A DNA stretch of 19,082 nt from Clostridiales bacterium UBA1248 (GTDB lineage Bacteria; Bacillota; Clostridia; Oscillospirales; CAG-272): assembly GCA_002308615.1 (NCBI GenBank), contig DBWC01000110.1:350-19431 (forward strand). The letters run 5' to 3'. Positions 7,834-16,113 of this stretch are shown piece by piece. Every line of letters starts with the position of its first letter. Position 1 is the stretch's first letter. The notes under the pieces are model-generated. The model saw only the letters and a list, made by a program, of their open reading frames with translations. It had not been told where the DNA came from and ran no database searches. The position numbers and the translations under genes are program-made.

Positions 7834-8973
7834 TCATTCCTGTAAATCGGATACCGCCACAAATTCAAGCCCGAGCTGCGACGTAAGCTCCTCCGCCGTC
7901 ATAAAGCCCGACGGATCAGAGACGTTTATACCGCGTTTTACGGTAAATATCTTTGATATCAGCTTTTGCAGCACGTCGTCGTAATCCTGTTTCGTAAACC
8001 TGTAAAAGCGGTCGAACGCGTCTCCGTTCTTATCGTTTATGACAAACGAAGCAAGGCCGGCGCCGCCGTTCGCCGCGTCGAAATACGTTGATTTTCCACC
8101 GAAGCTGTATTCAAAATCCCTGCTGTCGTAGATCGAGCGCAAAACGAGTTTTACAGCCGCTGAAACGCCCTTTACCGCCGAAGTGAGAACGGCGCCGTTT
8201 TCATATCTTTTATCGGTATCTGAGCAGATGATAAGCGATCTTTTTCCGACGGCGGCTTCAGCCGCGGACCGCTCCAAATCGCCGCCGCAGGCAAATATCA
8301 AATCGACTCCGGCGTCGTACATTTTTTCTGCTTCTTCTTTGTTTTTGTCGTTTTTACCGTTGTCGTTGGTATAATGATATATCACGCTGACGGCGGTACC
8401 GAGCTCCTGCGCCGCATATTCGGCGCCCTGCAGAAAGCCGCAGCCGTACGCGTTCATATCTTCGTCGGGCTTGCCGCCCAAAAAACCGAGAGCCGTCCAT
8501 CCGTCTCGAACGGCGGCGTATCCGGCAAGGAATCCGGACTGCTCCGATGCGAACATCACAGACGTCGTATTTGCAGGTATGACAGCCGATTGCGTTCCTT
8601 CGGGACGCGGGACGCCGTCTATTAAAATGAATTTCACGTCCGGATATTCATGCTCTGCCGTATAAACCGCGGCTTCAAAGCATTCTCCGCATACGACTAT
8701 GACCTTTGCGCCGTCTGATGCGGCGGAGCGGAGCTGAGACAAAAGATCGTCGTATTTTTTTGACTGCGGTATGAAATATCTGCAGTCAAGATCTCTTTGC
8801 ACGGCAAATTCCGTCATACCGTCCCAAGCGCTTTGATTGAAGCCTTTATCGGTAACGCTTCCCGTGTCCGTTACAAGCACGAGCTCATACCTTTTTCCTC
8901 CGCAGGATGTAAGCGCCGTAAAAGAAGCCAAAAGTACAGCTGAAATAAGCAAAAGCGATATTATCTTTTTCAT
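7834..8973 (-). CDS. BMP (PnrA/Med)-family solute-binding lipoprotein
   Basis: This 379-residue membrane-anchored lipoprotein belongs to the basic membrane protein family, whose studied members bind purine nucleosides for ABC uptake (PnrA, BmpA) or act as regulators (Med). The signal peptide MKKIISLLL...LTSC has its lipidated Cys at 24. The family signature TDTGSVTDKGFNQSAWDG follows (35-52), then NTTSVMFASEQSGFLAGYAA and GFLGG. The start at 8973 is chosen over an in-frame ATG 90 bases upstream because it begins the signal peptide, has a GGAGG site 7 bases before it, and overlaps the stop of the preceding gene in an ATGA. No cognate ABC ATPase or permease is visible. The gene ends the long operon, translationally coupled to the P-type-ATPase-like protein. 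Ligand is unknown; a nucleoside is a family-based guess. I see no clear terminator downstream. Confidence 0.88.
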   Translation of the reverse strand: MKKIISLLLISAVLLASFTALTSCGGKRYELVLVTDTGSVTDKGFNQSAWDGMTEFAVQRDLDCRYFIPQSKKYDDLLSQLRSAASDGAKVIVVCGECFEAAVYTAEHEYPDVKFILIDGVPRPEGTQSAVIPANTTSVMFASEQSGFLAGYAAVRDGWTALGFLGGKPDEDMNAYGCGFLQGAEYAAQELGTAVSVIYHYTNDNGKNDKNKEEAEKMYDAGVDLIFACGGDLERSAAEAAVGKRSLIICSDTDKRYENGAVLTSAVKGVSAAVKLVLRSIYDSRDFEYSFGGKSTYFDAANGGAGLASFVINDKNGDAFDRFYRFTKQDYDDVLQKLISKIFTVKRGINVSDPSGFMTAEELTSQLGLEFVAVSDLQE

Positions 8974-11735
8974 AGAGCCGCCTCCTTTTTCTTTTTCAGC
9001 GCGTTTTCCACTCCCCTTATTATCGTGCATATCACGATGAACAGCGCCGTAGGTATAAGGCATATAACGATGCCCGACGTATATATTGTCCCGGTAAGAT
9101 AATCTGAAAAGAATACCGGGAACACCGCGGATAATACGAGGTATTCTACGGTGATTATCGCTGAAATTATATAAATATTCGTCAATCCGTCAAAGAAGCC
9201 GTAACGCCCTCTCATAAGCTCTATGCATAAGCAGAGCTGAAGCAGTATAAGCGACGTAAAGCACACCGCCGAGGCTGAATCCGGATTTCCGAATATACGG
9301 GCAAGAGCGCCGCCGCCCATGGCGAGGCATCCGCACAAAATACCGGCGGCAACGGACAAAAGCACGGTCTTCATACGTTTACCGGACGCGTCCTTTAAAA
9401 GATCCTCGTTCTTTGACATTTTTCTGTTGTCCGCCGTGCACATACAGATGACCGCGAGGAAATCAACGACTATACCGGAAAAGATCATCTGCAAAGGCGA
9501 CAGCCCGGAAAGTCCGGAAAACACGGATATAACGGCTATAAGCATCCTTGCGGCGTTCGACGCTATTATGTAGCACAAAAGATTTCTTATATTGTTGCAG
9601 ACCTTGCGCGCCGTAAGGATGGCGCCGTATGCGTCGTTTATACCGCCGTTTCCGTCTCTGTCGACCGGGCGTATCACGACGTCCGCCGCGCGCTTCAGCG
9701 CCTCGCTTCCCTCGTTGCTGTAAAGCGCCGTTTTGATCTGTGTCCCGTCCTTGCTTTTTTTGTTCGTAAGCGTGAGATTTGCGGCAAAGCCCACGGTGTC
9801 CGTGCCGTTCATAAGCGAAATATCATACAGATGCTGACCTATGACTCCGATGTGCTCGCCGGCGGCGAGATATGAGTCGGCGACGTAGCGCTTTTGTCTG
9901 CTCCCGAGCCCGCGGAACAGCCTGTACGACATCATTTTCAAGTCGATTATGTTTATATTCGACGAAACGAACTCGGGCGCGGAAAGCATTTGTCCCTCGT
10001 CGCGGCAAATGCCGATATGCTTTGCCAGATTTACGCTCTGCTCCGTCATATCGTCGCAGAACATAACGGTCTTTACGCCTATTTTTTCAAGCGACGCGAC
10101 AGTCTGCGCGGCTGATTCCGAAAACGGCTCGCGCATGATTATGAATCCCTCGAAGCAAAGATCGTCCTCCGCGTACGACGTTCTATGCAGGTTGTTGTAT
10201 CTTGACGGCTTTGTGGCTAACGCCAGAACGCGGTACGCGAGGCTCTCGTATTCCTCAGCTTTATAAAGCAGGTCCTCTACGCCGTCACGCAAAAGCGGCA
10301 CCGGCGCGCCGTTTGAGATACGGCGGCTGCACCTGTTGACCACCTGCGCCGCTGATCCTCTTACGCAGATCATATATTCGTCTTTATACGTTACGAGCGC
10401 GACGTCAAACATATGCTCGCCGTCGCCCGGCGCGTATTCAAGCGGGACCATGCTCTGCTCCGCCTCGTCAAAGCTGATGTGAAGAGACGAGGCGAGCTCC
10501 GTTACGGCGTCCTGCTCCTGCGTTGAGGCGGTCTGACTTTTGGCGTGGTTTTCGTGCCCGCCGAAGGTGGATAACGCTATGTAAACGGTGCGGCGCAGCT
10601 TGTCCGCGTTTTCTTCCGTTATATCGAGCTCTCTGTCGTTCGTATAGATCTTTTCCGCAACTATCCTCCGCTCGCAGATGCCGGCGCTCTTAGGCACCAT
10701 AAGGCAGCTGAGCTCGCGCAGGCGTTTTATCGCGGACAGGTTTTTGATCACTATTCCCGTGTTGTAGGTCTTTTTCTTTTCGCTCTTAGGCATTATGCCG
10801 TACGACACGGCGGCGTATGCAAACGCGCACAGAAGCTCGCAGTATGAAGACGCGGCGACGGATAAAAGCAACAGGAACGTGCTGAATATCTCGCTTTCTC
10901 CTCCGCGTATATACGAAAGCGCGGTGACGGCAAAGAGCGCCGTACTGCATATCAGAGCGTAAATACGCGACAGCTTAGATACCGACGTGAACACGTCGAG
11001 CACGGAGCTTCCCGCCGCTTTAGCCTTGATGCCTCTTCTGACCGGGACCGTGTGGGCGCCGGTATCACAGGCTATCATATAACACGAGCCGGAAGCGACC
11101 GCCGAGCGCGCGAACACCATATTTTTCTGCAAAGCCGTGTCAAGCCCGTTCAGCTTCTCATAGAAATCCGCGTCCTTTACGCCGTCGCCGCCCGAAATAT
11201 TCTTTTCAAGCACTTTTAAAGACGAAGCGGATACGAGTCTGCCGTCGCAGGGGACAAGGTCTCCCTCGCGCAGATATATGAGATCTCCCTGGACTATTCC
11301 CGTCTGGCTTAAGATATACGTTTTGCCGTCTCGTATGACGTGTACGTTCGGTGTTGAGTACTGCGATAATCCCGCCGTGTTTTTCTTTGCGGCGAAAAAC
11401 ATGATCAGCACTCCGACGTATCCCGCCACGGTCAGTATGACGCCGAAGATCGACGTCTTGTCTCCGAGAAGGAAACCCGCTAAGATCAGGCAGATGATAA
11501 GCAGCACGGAAAGAACCGAAAACGCGGTCTTCGGCGCATTGTCTTTATCTTCCTTATCCGCGGGAAAAATGTCGTTTTTGCCGTGTACGGCTTTTTTCGC
11601 CCGCGCCGCCCGATCCGAAAGTCCGGTCGTTTTATCCGTGCCGAGCTTTCTGCAAAGCGTGTCTATATCGAATCTGTACCAGTCGGTCTCGCTTACGTAA
11701 TCGGTCCTAATCTCATTCTGATCGTTGTTTTTCAA
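8970..11735 (-). CDS. P-type-ATPase-like membrane protein lacking catalytic motifs (probable pseudo-ATPase)
   Basis: This 921-residue membrane protein aligns end to end with P2-type cation pumps. It has a cation-ATPase N-terminal region (about 15-60), M1-M2 (about 70-115), the actuator domain with GDLIYLREGDLVPCDGRLV-like sequence from 150, M3-M4 (about 257-312), the P and N domains (about 330-700), M5-M6 (about 715-765) and M7-M10. Catalytic motifs are lost. DKTGT is replaced by PKSAG (348-352; Asp to Pro), TGES by SGGD (181-184), KGAPE by RGSAA (459-463), DPPR-type sequence by REPF (535-538), and TGDGVND by IGQHLYD (632-638). The start is a TTG with an AAAGGT site, 5 bases after the ClpE-like stop; no better in-frame start exists before the upstream stop. 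The frame is uninterrupted, which argues for a functional non-pumping protein, perhaps a sensor or scaffold. Its function is unknown. Confidence 0.85.
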   Translation of the reverse strand: MKNNDQNEIRTDYVSETDWYRFDIDTLCRKLGTDKTTGLSDRAARAKKAVHGKNDIFPADKEDKDNAPKTAFSVLSVLLIICLILAGFLLGDKTSIFGVILTVAGYVGVLIMFFAAKKNTAGLSQYSTPNVHVIRDGKTYILSQTGIVQGDLIYLREGDLVPCDGRLVSASSLKVLEKNISGGDGVKDADFYEKLNGLDTALQKNMVFARSAVASGSCYMIACDTGAHTVPVRRGIKAKAAGSSVLDVFTSVSKLSRIYALICSTALFAVTALSYIRGGESEIFSTFLLLLSVAASSYCELLCAFAYAAVSYGIMPKSEKKKTYNTGIVIKNLSAIKRLRELSCLMVPKSAGICERRIVAEKIYTNDRELDITEENADKLRRTVYIALSTFGGHENHAKSQTASTQEQDAVTELASSLHISFDEAEQSMVPLEYAPGDGEHMFDVALVTYKDEYMICVRGSAAQVVNRCSRRISNGAPVPLLRDGVEDLLYKAEEYESLAYRVLALATKPSRYNNLHRTSYAEDDLCFEGFIIMREPFSESAAQTVASLEKIGVKTVMFCDDMTEQSVNLAKHIGICRDEGQMLSAPEFVSSNINIIDLKMMSYRLFRGLGSRQKRYVADSYLAAGEHIGVIGQHLYDISLMNGTDTVGFAANLTLTNKKSKDGTQIKTALYSNEGSEALKRAADVVIRPVDRDGNGGINDAYGAILTARKVCNNIRNLLCYIIASNAARMLIAVISVFSGLSGLSPLQMIFSGIVVDFLAVICMCTADNRKMSKNEDLLKDASGKRMKTVLLSVAAGILCGCLAMGGGALARIFGNPDSASAVCFTSLILLQLCLCIELMRGRYGFFDGLTNIYIISAIITVEYLVLSAVFPVFFSDYLTGTIYTSGIVICLIPTALFIVICTIIRGVENALKKKKEAAL

Positions 11736-11740
11736 GTGGT

Positions 11741-14038
11741 TTACCTTTCGTCAACCGTGATCTTTCCGTCTTTTACGTCCGCCGTAAGTTTGTTTGGCTT
11801 TGCTCCTTTTTTGGTTATAAGAAGCTCCGCTATGGCGTCCTCTATATTGGATTCAATAAATCTTCTCATATTTCTCGCGCCGAATTTCGTTGAGTATGAT
11901 CTTTCCGCAATGAAATCGCACAGCTGCTCCGTATATGAAAACTCTATGCCGCGTTCAGCCATAACGCCCTTTACGTCGCCCAGCATCACGCGCACTATAT
12001 CGCGGAAATTCTGCCTGGATAACGGGTTGAACGTTATCACCGCGTCTATCCTGTTGATGAATTCCGGACGCAGAAATTCGGATAGCGCCTTTTCCGTTTT
12101 CGTCTCCACGCCGCCCGAGCCGAAGCCCGCCTGAGCGGTCGTCAGAGTCGATCCGGCGTTCGTCGTCATGACAATGACGGTGTTTTCAAAATTCACCTCG
12201 CGCCCCTGGGCGTCCGTTATGCGTCCGTCGTCAAGTATCTGAAGCAGGATGTTCATAACGTCGGGATGCGCCTTTTCTATCTCGTCGAACAGTACGACGG
12301 AATAAGGCTTTCTTCTTATCTTTTCGGTAAGCTGTCCCGCCTCGTCGTAGCCGACGTAACCGGGAGGCGAGCCTATCATGCGCGATACGGAGAATTTTTC
12401 CATATATTCGGACATATCGAGGCGCAGAAGCGACTCCGGAGAATCGAACAGCCTTTGAGCAAGCTGTTTTACAAGCTCCGTTTTGCCTACGCCCGTGGGT
12501 CCGGCGAATATGAAAGATACCGGCTTGCGTTTGACCGCTATGCCCGCGTATTTGCGTTTTATGGCGCGGACCACGGCGGAGATCGCCTCGTCCTGACCTA
12601 TTATACGCTCGCGCAGCTCGCGGTCGAGCTTTTCTACGCGGTCAAACTCGTTTTCGGTTATATTGCCCGTGGGTATGCCCGTCCAGATCTCAAGCACGTT
12701 TGCAAGATCTTCAACGGTAAGATAAACGCTGTTTCGCTTCTGCCGCAGACCGTCAAGCTCGCCTTCAAGGCGCAGCTCGTCGCTTTTCAGCTTTGCAAGC
12801 TCCTCGTATCTTCTGCGCTTATCCTCTTCCCCTTGCGGCTCCGGCACGTTTTCAAGCGCTTCTCTGGCGCGCTTCACCGCGGTAAGATTATCTGATTTTC
12901 TTTCAAATTCATCTATTACCGGCGTGTTTATCGCAACGTAGGACGCCGCCTCGTCTATCAGATCTATCGCTTTATCCGGCAAAAATCTGTCCGTAATATA
13001 GCGCTCCGACAGCTTTACGGCTTTTTCCGCAAGTTCGTCTGTTATTATCACGCCGTGATATTTTTCGTAATACTCTTTTATGCCCTTTATGATTTCCACC
13101 GTATCGGAAACGGACGGCTCCGCTATGACTACGGGCTGGAAACGGCGTTCGAGAGCGGAATCCTTTTCTATATATTTTCTGTATTCTCCGAGCGTCGTGG
13201 CGCCTATTACCTGTATCTCGCCTCTTGACAGCGCGGGCTTTAAAATGTTGGCGGCGTTCATGCTGCCCTCCGCGTCGCCGGCGCCGACTATCGAGTGTAC
13301 CTCGTCTATCACGAGTATGATATTGCCCTCGCGCTTTATCTCCTCAATAAGCCCTTTCATCCTGCCCTCGAACTGTCCGCGGAACTGCGTTCCGGCGACG
13401 AGAGCCGTCAGATCGAGCACGAATACCTCTTTGTTCTGAAGCTTATACGGCACTTTTCCGTTAACGATATTGAGCGCCAAAGCGTCCGCAAGCGCCGTTT
13501 TGCCGACGCCCGGCTCGCCTATAAGACACGGATTGTTTTTCTGGCGGCGCATAAGTATCTGCACGACGCGCGCAAGCTCTTTTTCGCGGCCTATTATGCG
13601 GTCAAGCGATCCGCGGCGCGCGGCGGCGGTAAGGTCCTTGCAGTAATCGTTCAAAAACCTGCGTTTTGAGGCTTTTTTGTCGCCCTGACCTTTTGTTTTT
13701 GACGAGTTCTGTCTGCCTTTTTCCGCAGGGTTGTTCAACTCGTTTGAGAGGCGTCCGAATATGGATTTAAGATCTATCGCCGGAGCGTTGTTCTCCTCGT
13801 CGTCGCCCATGGACGGCTCTATATCCGTATCCTCTTCTCCGACAAGGGCGTCTATCTCGCTCGCCGCGCCGTCTATATCCTCCATCGTTACTCCCATGTT
13901 TTTCAATATATTGTCAACGGGAAGACCGAGTTCCTTTGCGCAATTCAAGCAAAGTCCCTCGTTATGAGTCTCGTTATTCTCCATTTTTGTTACAAAGACC
14001 ACGGCGGGTCTTTTTTTACATCTTGAGCAAAGCTGCAT
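11741..14038 (-). CDS. clpE: ClpE-like AAA+ protein unfoldase (Clp ATP-binding subunit with N-terminal zinc finger)
   Basis: This 765-residue cytoplasmic Hsp100 protein should unfold substrates with ATP and feed them to ClpP. An N-terminal zinc finger, CX2C-X22-CX2C (Cys 4, 7, 30, 33), is the hallmark of ClpE. The twin Clp_N repeats of ClpC are absent, and an acidic linker (about 55-90) follows. AAA domain 1 has Walker A GEPGVGKT (174-181), Walker B ILVIDE (241-246) and the pore segment GTQFRGQFEGR (216-226). A middle coiled-coil region lies at about 380-440. AAA domain 2 has Walker A GPTGVGKT (513-520), pore loop GYVGYDEAG (560-568) and Walker B VVLFDE (581-586). An AGFG loop (637-640) matches the ClpP-docking loop. 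The gene has a GGAG site, lies 11 bases after the CvpA-family gene and 5 bases before the ATPase-like gene. No CtsR-box was noticed upstream, unlike typical clpE. Confidence 0.9.
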   Translation of the reverse strand: MQLCSRCKKRPAVVFVTKMENNETHNEGLCLNCAKELGLPVDNILKNMGVTMEDIDGAASEIDALVGEEDTDIEPSMGDDEENNAPAIDLKSIFGRLSNELNNPAEKGRQNSSKTKGQGDKKASKRRFLNDYCKDLTAAARRGSLDRIIGREKELARVVQILMRRQKNNPCLIGEPGVGKTALADALALNIVNGKVPYKLQNKEVFVLDLTALVAGTQFRGQFEGRMKGLIEEIKREGNIILVIDEVHSIVGAGDAEGSMNAANILKPALSRGEIQVIGATTLGEYRKYIEKDSALERRFQPVVIAEPSVSDTVEIIKGIKEYYEKYHGVIITDELAEKAVKLSERYITDRFLPDKAIDLIDEAASYVAINTPVIDEFERKSDNLTAVKRAREALENVPEPQGEEDKRRRYEELAKLKSDELRLEGELDGLRQKRNSVYLTVEDLANVLEIWTGIPTGNITENEFDRVEKLDRELRERIIGQDEAISAVVRAIKRKYAGIAVKRKPVSFIFAGPTGVGKTELVKQLAQRLFDSPESLLRLDMSEYMEKFSVSRMIGSPPGYVGYDEAGQLTEKIRRKPYSVVLFDEIEKAHPDVMNILLQILDDGRITDAQGREVNFENTVIVMTTNAGSTLTTAQAGFGSGGVETKTEKALSEFLRPEFINRIDAVITFNPLSRQNFRDIVRVMLGDVKGVMAERGIEFSYTEQLCDFIAERSYSTKFGARNMRRFIESNIEDAIAELLITKKGAKPNKLTADVKDGKITVDER

Positions 14039-14049
14039 AGTTTATCTCC

Positions 14050-14802
14050 TTAACGGGCCAACTGACCCGACAAATTCGTAAATAATGATATGTTTAAAAG
14101 CGGACGCAAGGCGTTTATATAATACGAAAACCTCAAAACGTACGATTTTTCAAACAGGTCTTCGTTGAACACTTCAGGCGCTATTATATTCAGATACGGC
14201 AGACCGAGCTTGACGCCCAAAGCCAGAACCCACACTATGAGTATCCCGAGCAGAGCGCCTGCGACAAGTCCGAGCGCCTTGTTTGCCTTTTTGATCGGCG
14301 GTATCTTTGCCGCGAGGTTCAAAAGATGTTTTATAAACCACAGTATAAGAAGCGCCAGGATGAATACGGCAACGAAGCACAGGGCGTACGACAGCGCGTA
14401 CGAAACGGGCTCCGCTATATTATTCGATATCCCGTCTACGGCTTTGTCGGACTGCTCCGAAAGCATTGCCATAAATTTATCTTTTATCGCGCCGTAATCC
14501 GCGCCGAACCTTTCAAGCAAGCCCCGAAACGTTTCGTTGGCGGCGCCTTCTCCGAAAAGCTCGATATTCCCGGCTTTATCCGAAAGGCCGTAAATCAGCT
14601 CAGCCGCCTTTTGCGATATTTGCGTCAAAAAGAACTGTTTGCTTACGAACGGGGCTATAAGCGGCGTTATGAAGTACGCCGCAAAAAACGCGGCGATCCC
14701 CGACAGTAAATCGAGTATCTCGTTAATAAAGCCTTTGATATAGCCTATTATCATGCTTAAGACCACTATCGCAAGCAAAACGATATCAACTATTATATAC
14801 AT
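14050..14802 (-). CDS. CvpA-family integral membrane protein
   Basis: This 250-residue protein starts with the CvpA family pattern, in which two hydrophobic helices (about 3-22 and 28-50) flank the short polar turn GYIKGFINE. A soluble, possibly extracellular segment follows (about 55-125), then two or more membrane helices (about 130-157 and 172-200) and a short C-terminal part. Its length is above the usual 160-220 residues because of the middle insert. CvpA of E. coli is needed for colicin V production and affects envelope stress tolerance, but the biochemical role of the family is not firmly known. The gene has a GGAG ribosome binding site, lies 9 bases after the DUF5711-like gene and 11 bases before the ClpE-like gene, suggesting an envelope-linked job within this operon. 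Confidence 0.82.
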   Translation of the reverse strand: MYIIVDIVLLAIVVLSMIIGYIKGFINEILDLLSGIAAFFAAYFITPLIAPFVSKQFFLTQISQKAAELIYGLSDKAGNIELFGEGAANETFRGLLERFGADYGAIKDKFMAMLSEQSDKAVDGISNNIAEPVSYALSYALCFVAVFILALLILWFIKHLLNLAAKIPPIKKANKALGLVAGALLGILIVWVLALGVKLGLPYLNIIAPEVFNEDLFEKSYVLRFSYYINALRPLLNISLFTNLSGQLAR

Positions 14803-14811
14803 TTTTCTCCT

Positions 14812-16113
14812 TTACCGCTCGATCTCCTTGAAACCGTCGTAGATCGATACGGGATACGCTCTGCCCGCGGTGGCGACGAGAACTATCTCCTCGTCCGCGA
14901 ACACGAGCCCTTTCGTTTCATAACCGGATCTGTACGAATAAGTTTTTTTCGTGTTTATCTCAAATCTTTCAACACAGTCCGTGAAAATGCCGTAAACGTT
15001 TTTGTTATGGCAGTACAGCCCGGATATATCGGATCTCAGCGCGCTTTCGTACAGCACCTTGCCCGCTGTGTCGAACACTATCAAAACGGAGTCCGCTCCG
15101 GCTCCCTCCGATGAAAGGACGATAGCCGTGTTTCCGCCGCCCGCCGCGAATCTTCTGCATACTCTTCCGAAAAACGAGTATTCCGCGACTAAATTGTCAG
15201 CGGAGAAAAACAGAAGCGAGTCTGAACACAATACCGATACGGTGTCCGCGCCGCTGTTTTTGGCTGACAAAAGCATTACGCCGTTTCTTTCGTAGCTGAT
15301 CCTTACCTGTTCTTCCTTTATATTTCCCTTTATGATCTCCGAGCAGTTGTCGCCGTTTTTCGCCTTGCAGGCGTATAAGACGAAGGAACCGTCGTTGTTC
15401 AGATGAGCGTCGTATATATATCTTTCGTTCGTCTGATAGAAATAAACGCGCTTCATCTCTTTATTATACACACCTACGGTGCTTTTATATTCCGCGTCGC
15501 GGCTGACTATCAGATAATATCCGTCGTCGTTGCAGTCAGCGCAGGATATGGGATAATCGAGCGTATCGGAATATAACAGCGAAAACGTGTTGAAAACGCT
15601 GTAGCCCGGGTTTGACAGATCGTATACGAGCATATATTTTCCGCTTATAACAAGGCGAGGGTTGACGTATTTCAACGGCGTGCTCTGTATCTGTTTTCCC
15701 GTAACGTCAACGACCTGCAGCGTTCCGCGTCCGACTGATACAAAATCTCCGCGGTACATACCGTAGCTTTGTTCCATATCTGCGGCGTAATATATCTCTC
15801 CGTATTCCTCTATGCCTGTCGGGATCTTCAGATTCATATCCTTTAAGATGTATCTGTAATTCTCCACGGTTATCTCCGAGGAATACACAAATGTCATAGT
15901 CATAAAGAACATGAACAGCGCCGTTATGACTATGTATTTCGATATTCCCACAACGACGGCGGCGCGTTTGAACCTTTTGTTTACGGGCGCCTGCTCGTCA
16001 TCGTCGTACAGTCCCTCTATCTTTTCGCCGCCGGAGCTTATTTCGGTACGTTTGACCGTAAGCTCGTCCGACTGACTGTCACGACGTTTCTTTTTTTTGA
16101 AAAACAAACTCAT
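14812..16113 (-). CDS. DUF5711-like single-pass membrane protein with extracytoplasmic beta-propeller-like domain
   Basis: This 433-residue protein has a Lys/Arg-rich cytoplasmic tail (1-50, with an acidic patch at 36-41), one membrane helix (about 53-77) and a large outer domain. The outer part shows repeated short beta blades of the type 'GTLQVVDVTGKQI', 'YSVFNTFSLLY', 'TVGVYNKEMKRVY' and 'SVLCSDSLLFFS', consistent with a propeller of about six or seven blades. It resembles proteins carrying DUF5711 that occur widely in Clostridia; the assignment is from memory of that family's layout and I give it moderate confidence. The function is unknown. It overlaps truA by 4 bases (ATGA) and precedes the CvpA-family gene by 9 bases. 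There is no lipobox or catalytic motif, so a sensory or scaffolding role outside the membrane is a guess. Confidence 0.68.
   Translation of the reverse strand: MSLFFKKKKRRDSQSDELTVKRTEISSGGEKIEGLYDDDEQAPVNKRFKRAAVVVGISKYIVITALFMFFMTMTFVYSSEITVENYRYILKDMNLKIPTGIEEYGEIYYAADMEQSYGMYRGDFVSVGRGTLQVVDVTGKQIQSTPLKYVNPRLVISGKYMLVYDLSNPGYSVFNTFSLLYSDTLDYPISCADCNDDGYYLIVSRDAEYKSTVGVYNKEMKRVYFYQTNERYIYDAHLNNDGSFVLYACKAKNGDNCSEIIKGNIKEEQVRISYERNGVMLLSAKNSGADTVSVLCSDSLLFFSADNLVAEYSFFGRVCRRFAAGGGNTAIVLSSEGAGADSVLIVFDTAGKVLYESALRSDISGLYCHNKNVYGIFTDCVERFEINTKKTYSYRSGYETKGLVFADEEIVLVATAGRAYPVSIYDGFKEIER

Noticed and set aside
8971..9063. Longer N terminus for the BMP lipoprotein starting at 9063
   Set aside because: The extra 30 residues are charged and sit inside the upstream gene. 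The Met at 8973 begins a canonical lipoprotein signal peptide with a good GGAGG site.
8970..11735. Reading the P-type-ATPase-like gene as a pseudogene
   Set aside because: The frame is open for 921 codons, the hydrophobic segments and structural motifs are kept, and both ends are tightly coupled to neighbours. Catalytic changes are substitutions, not breaks.
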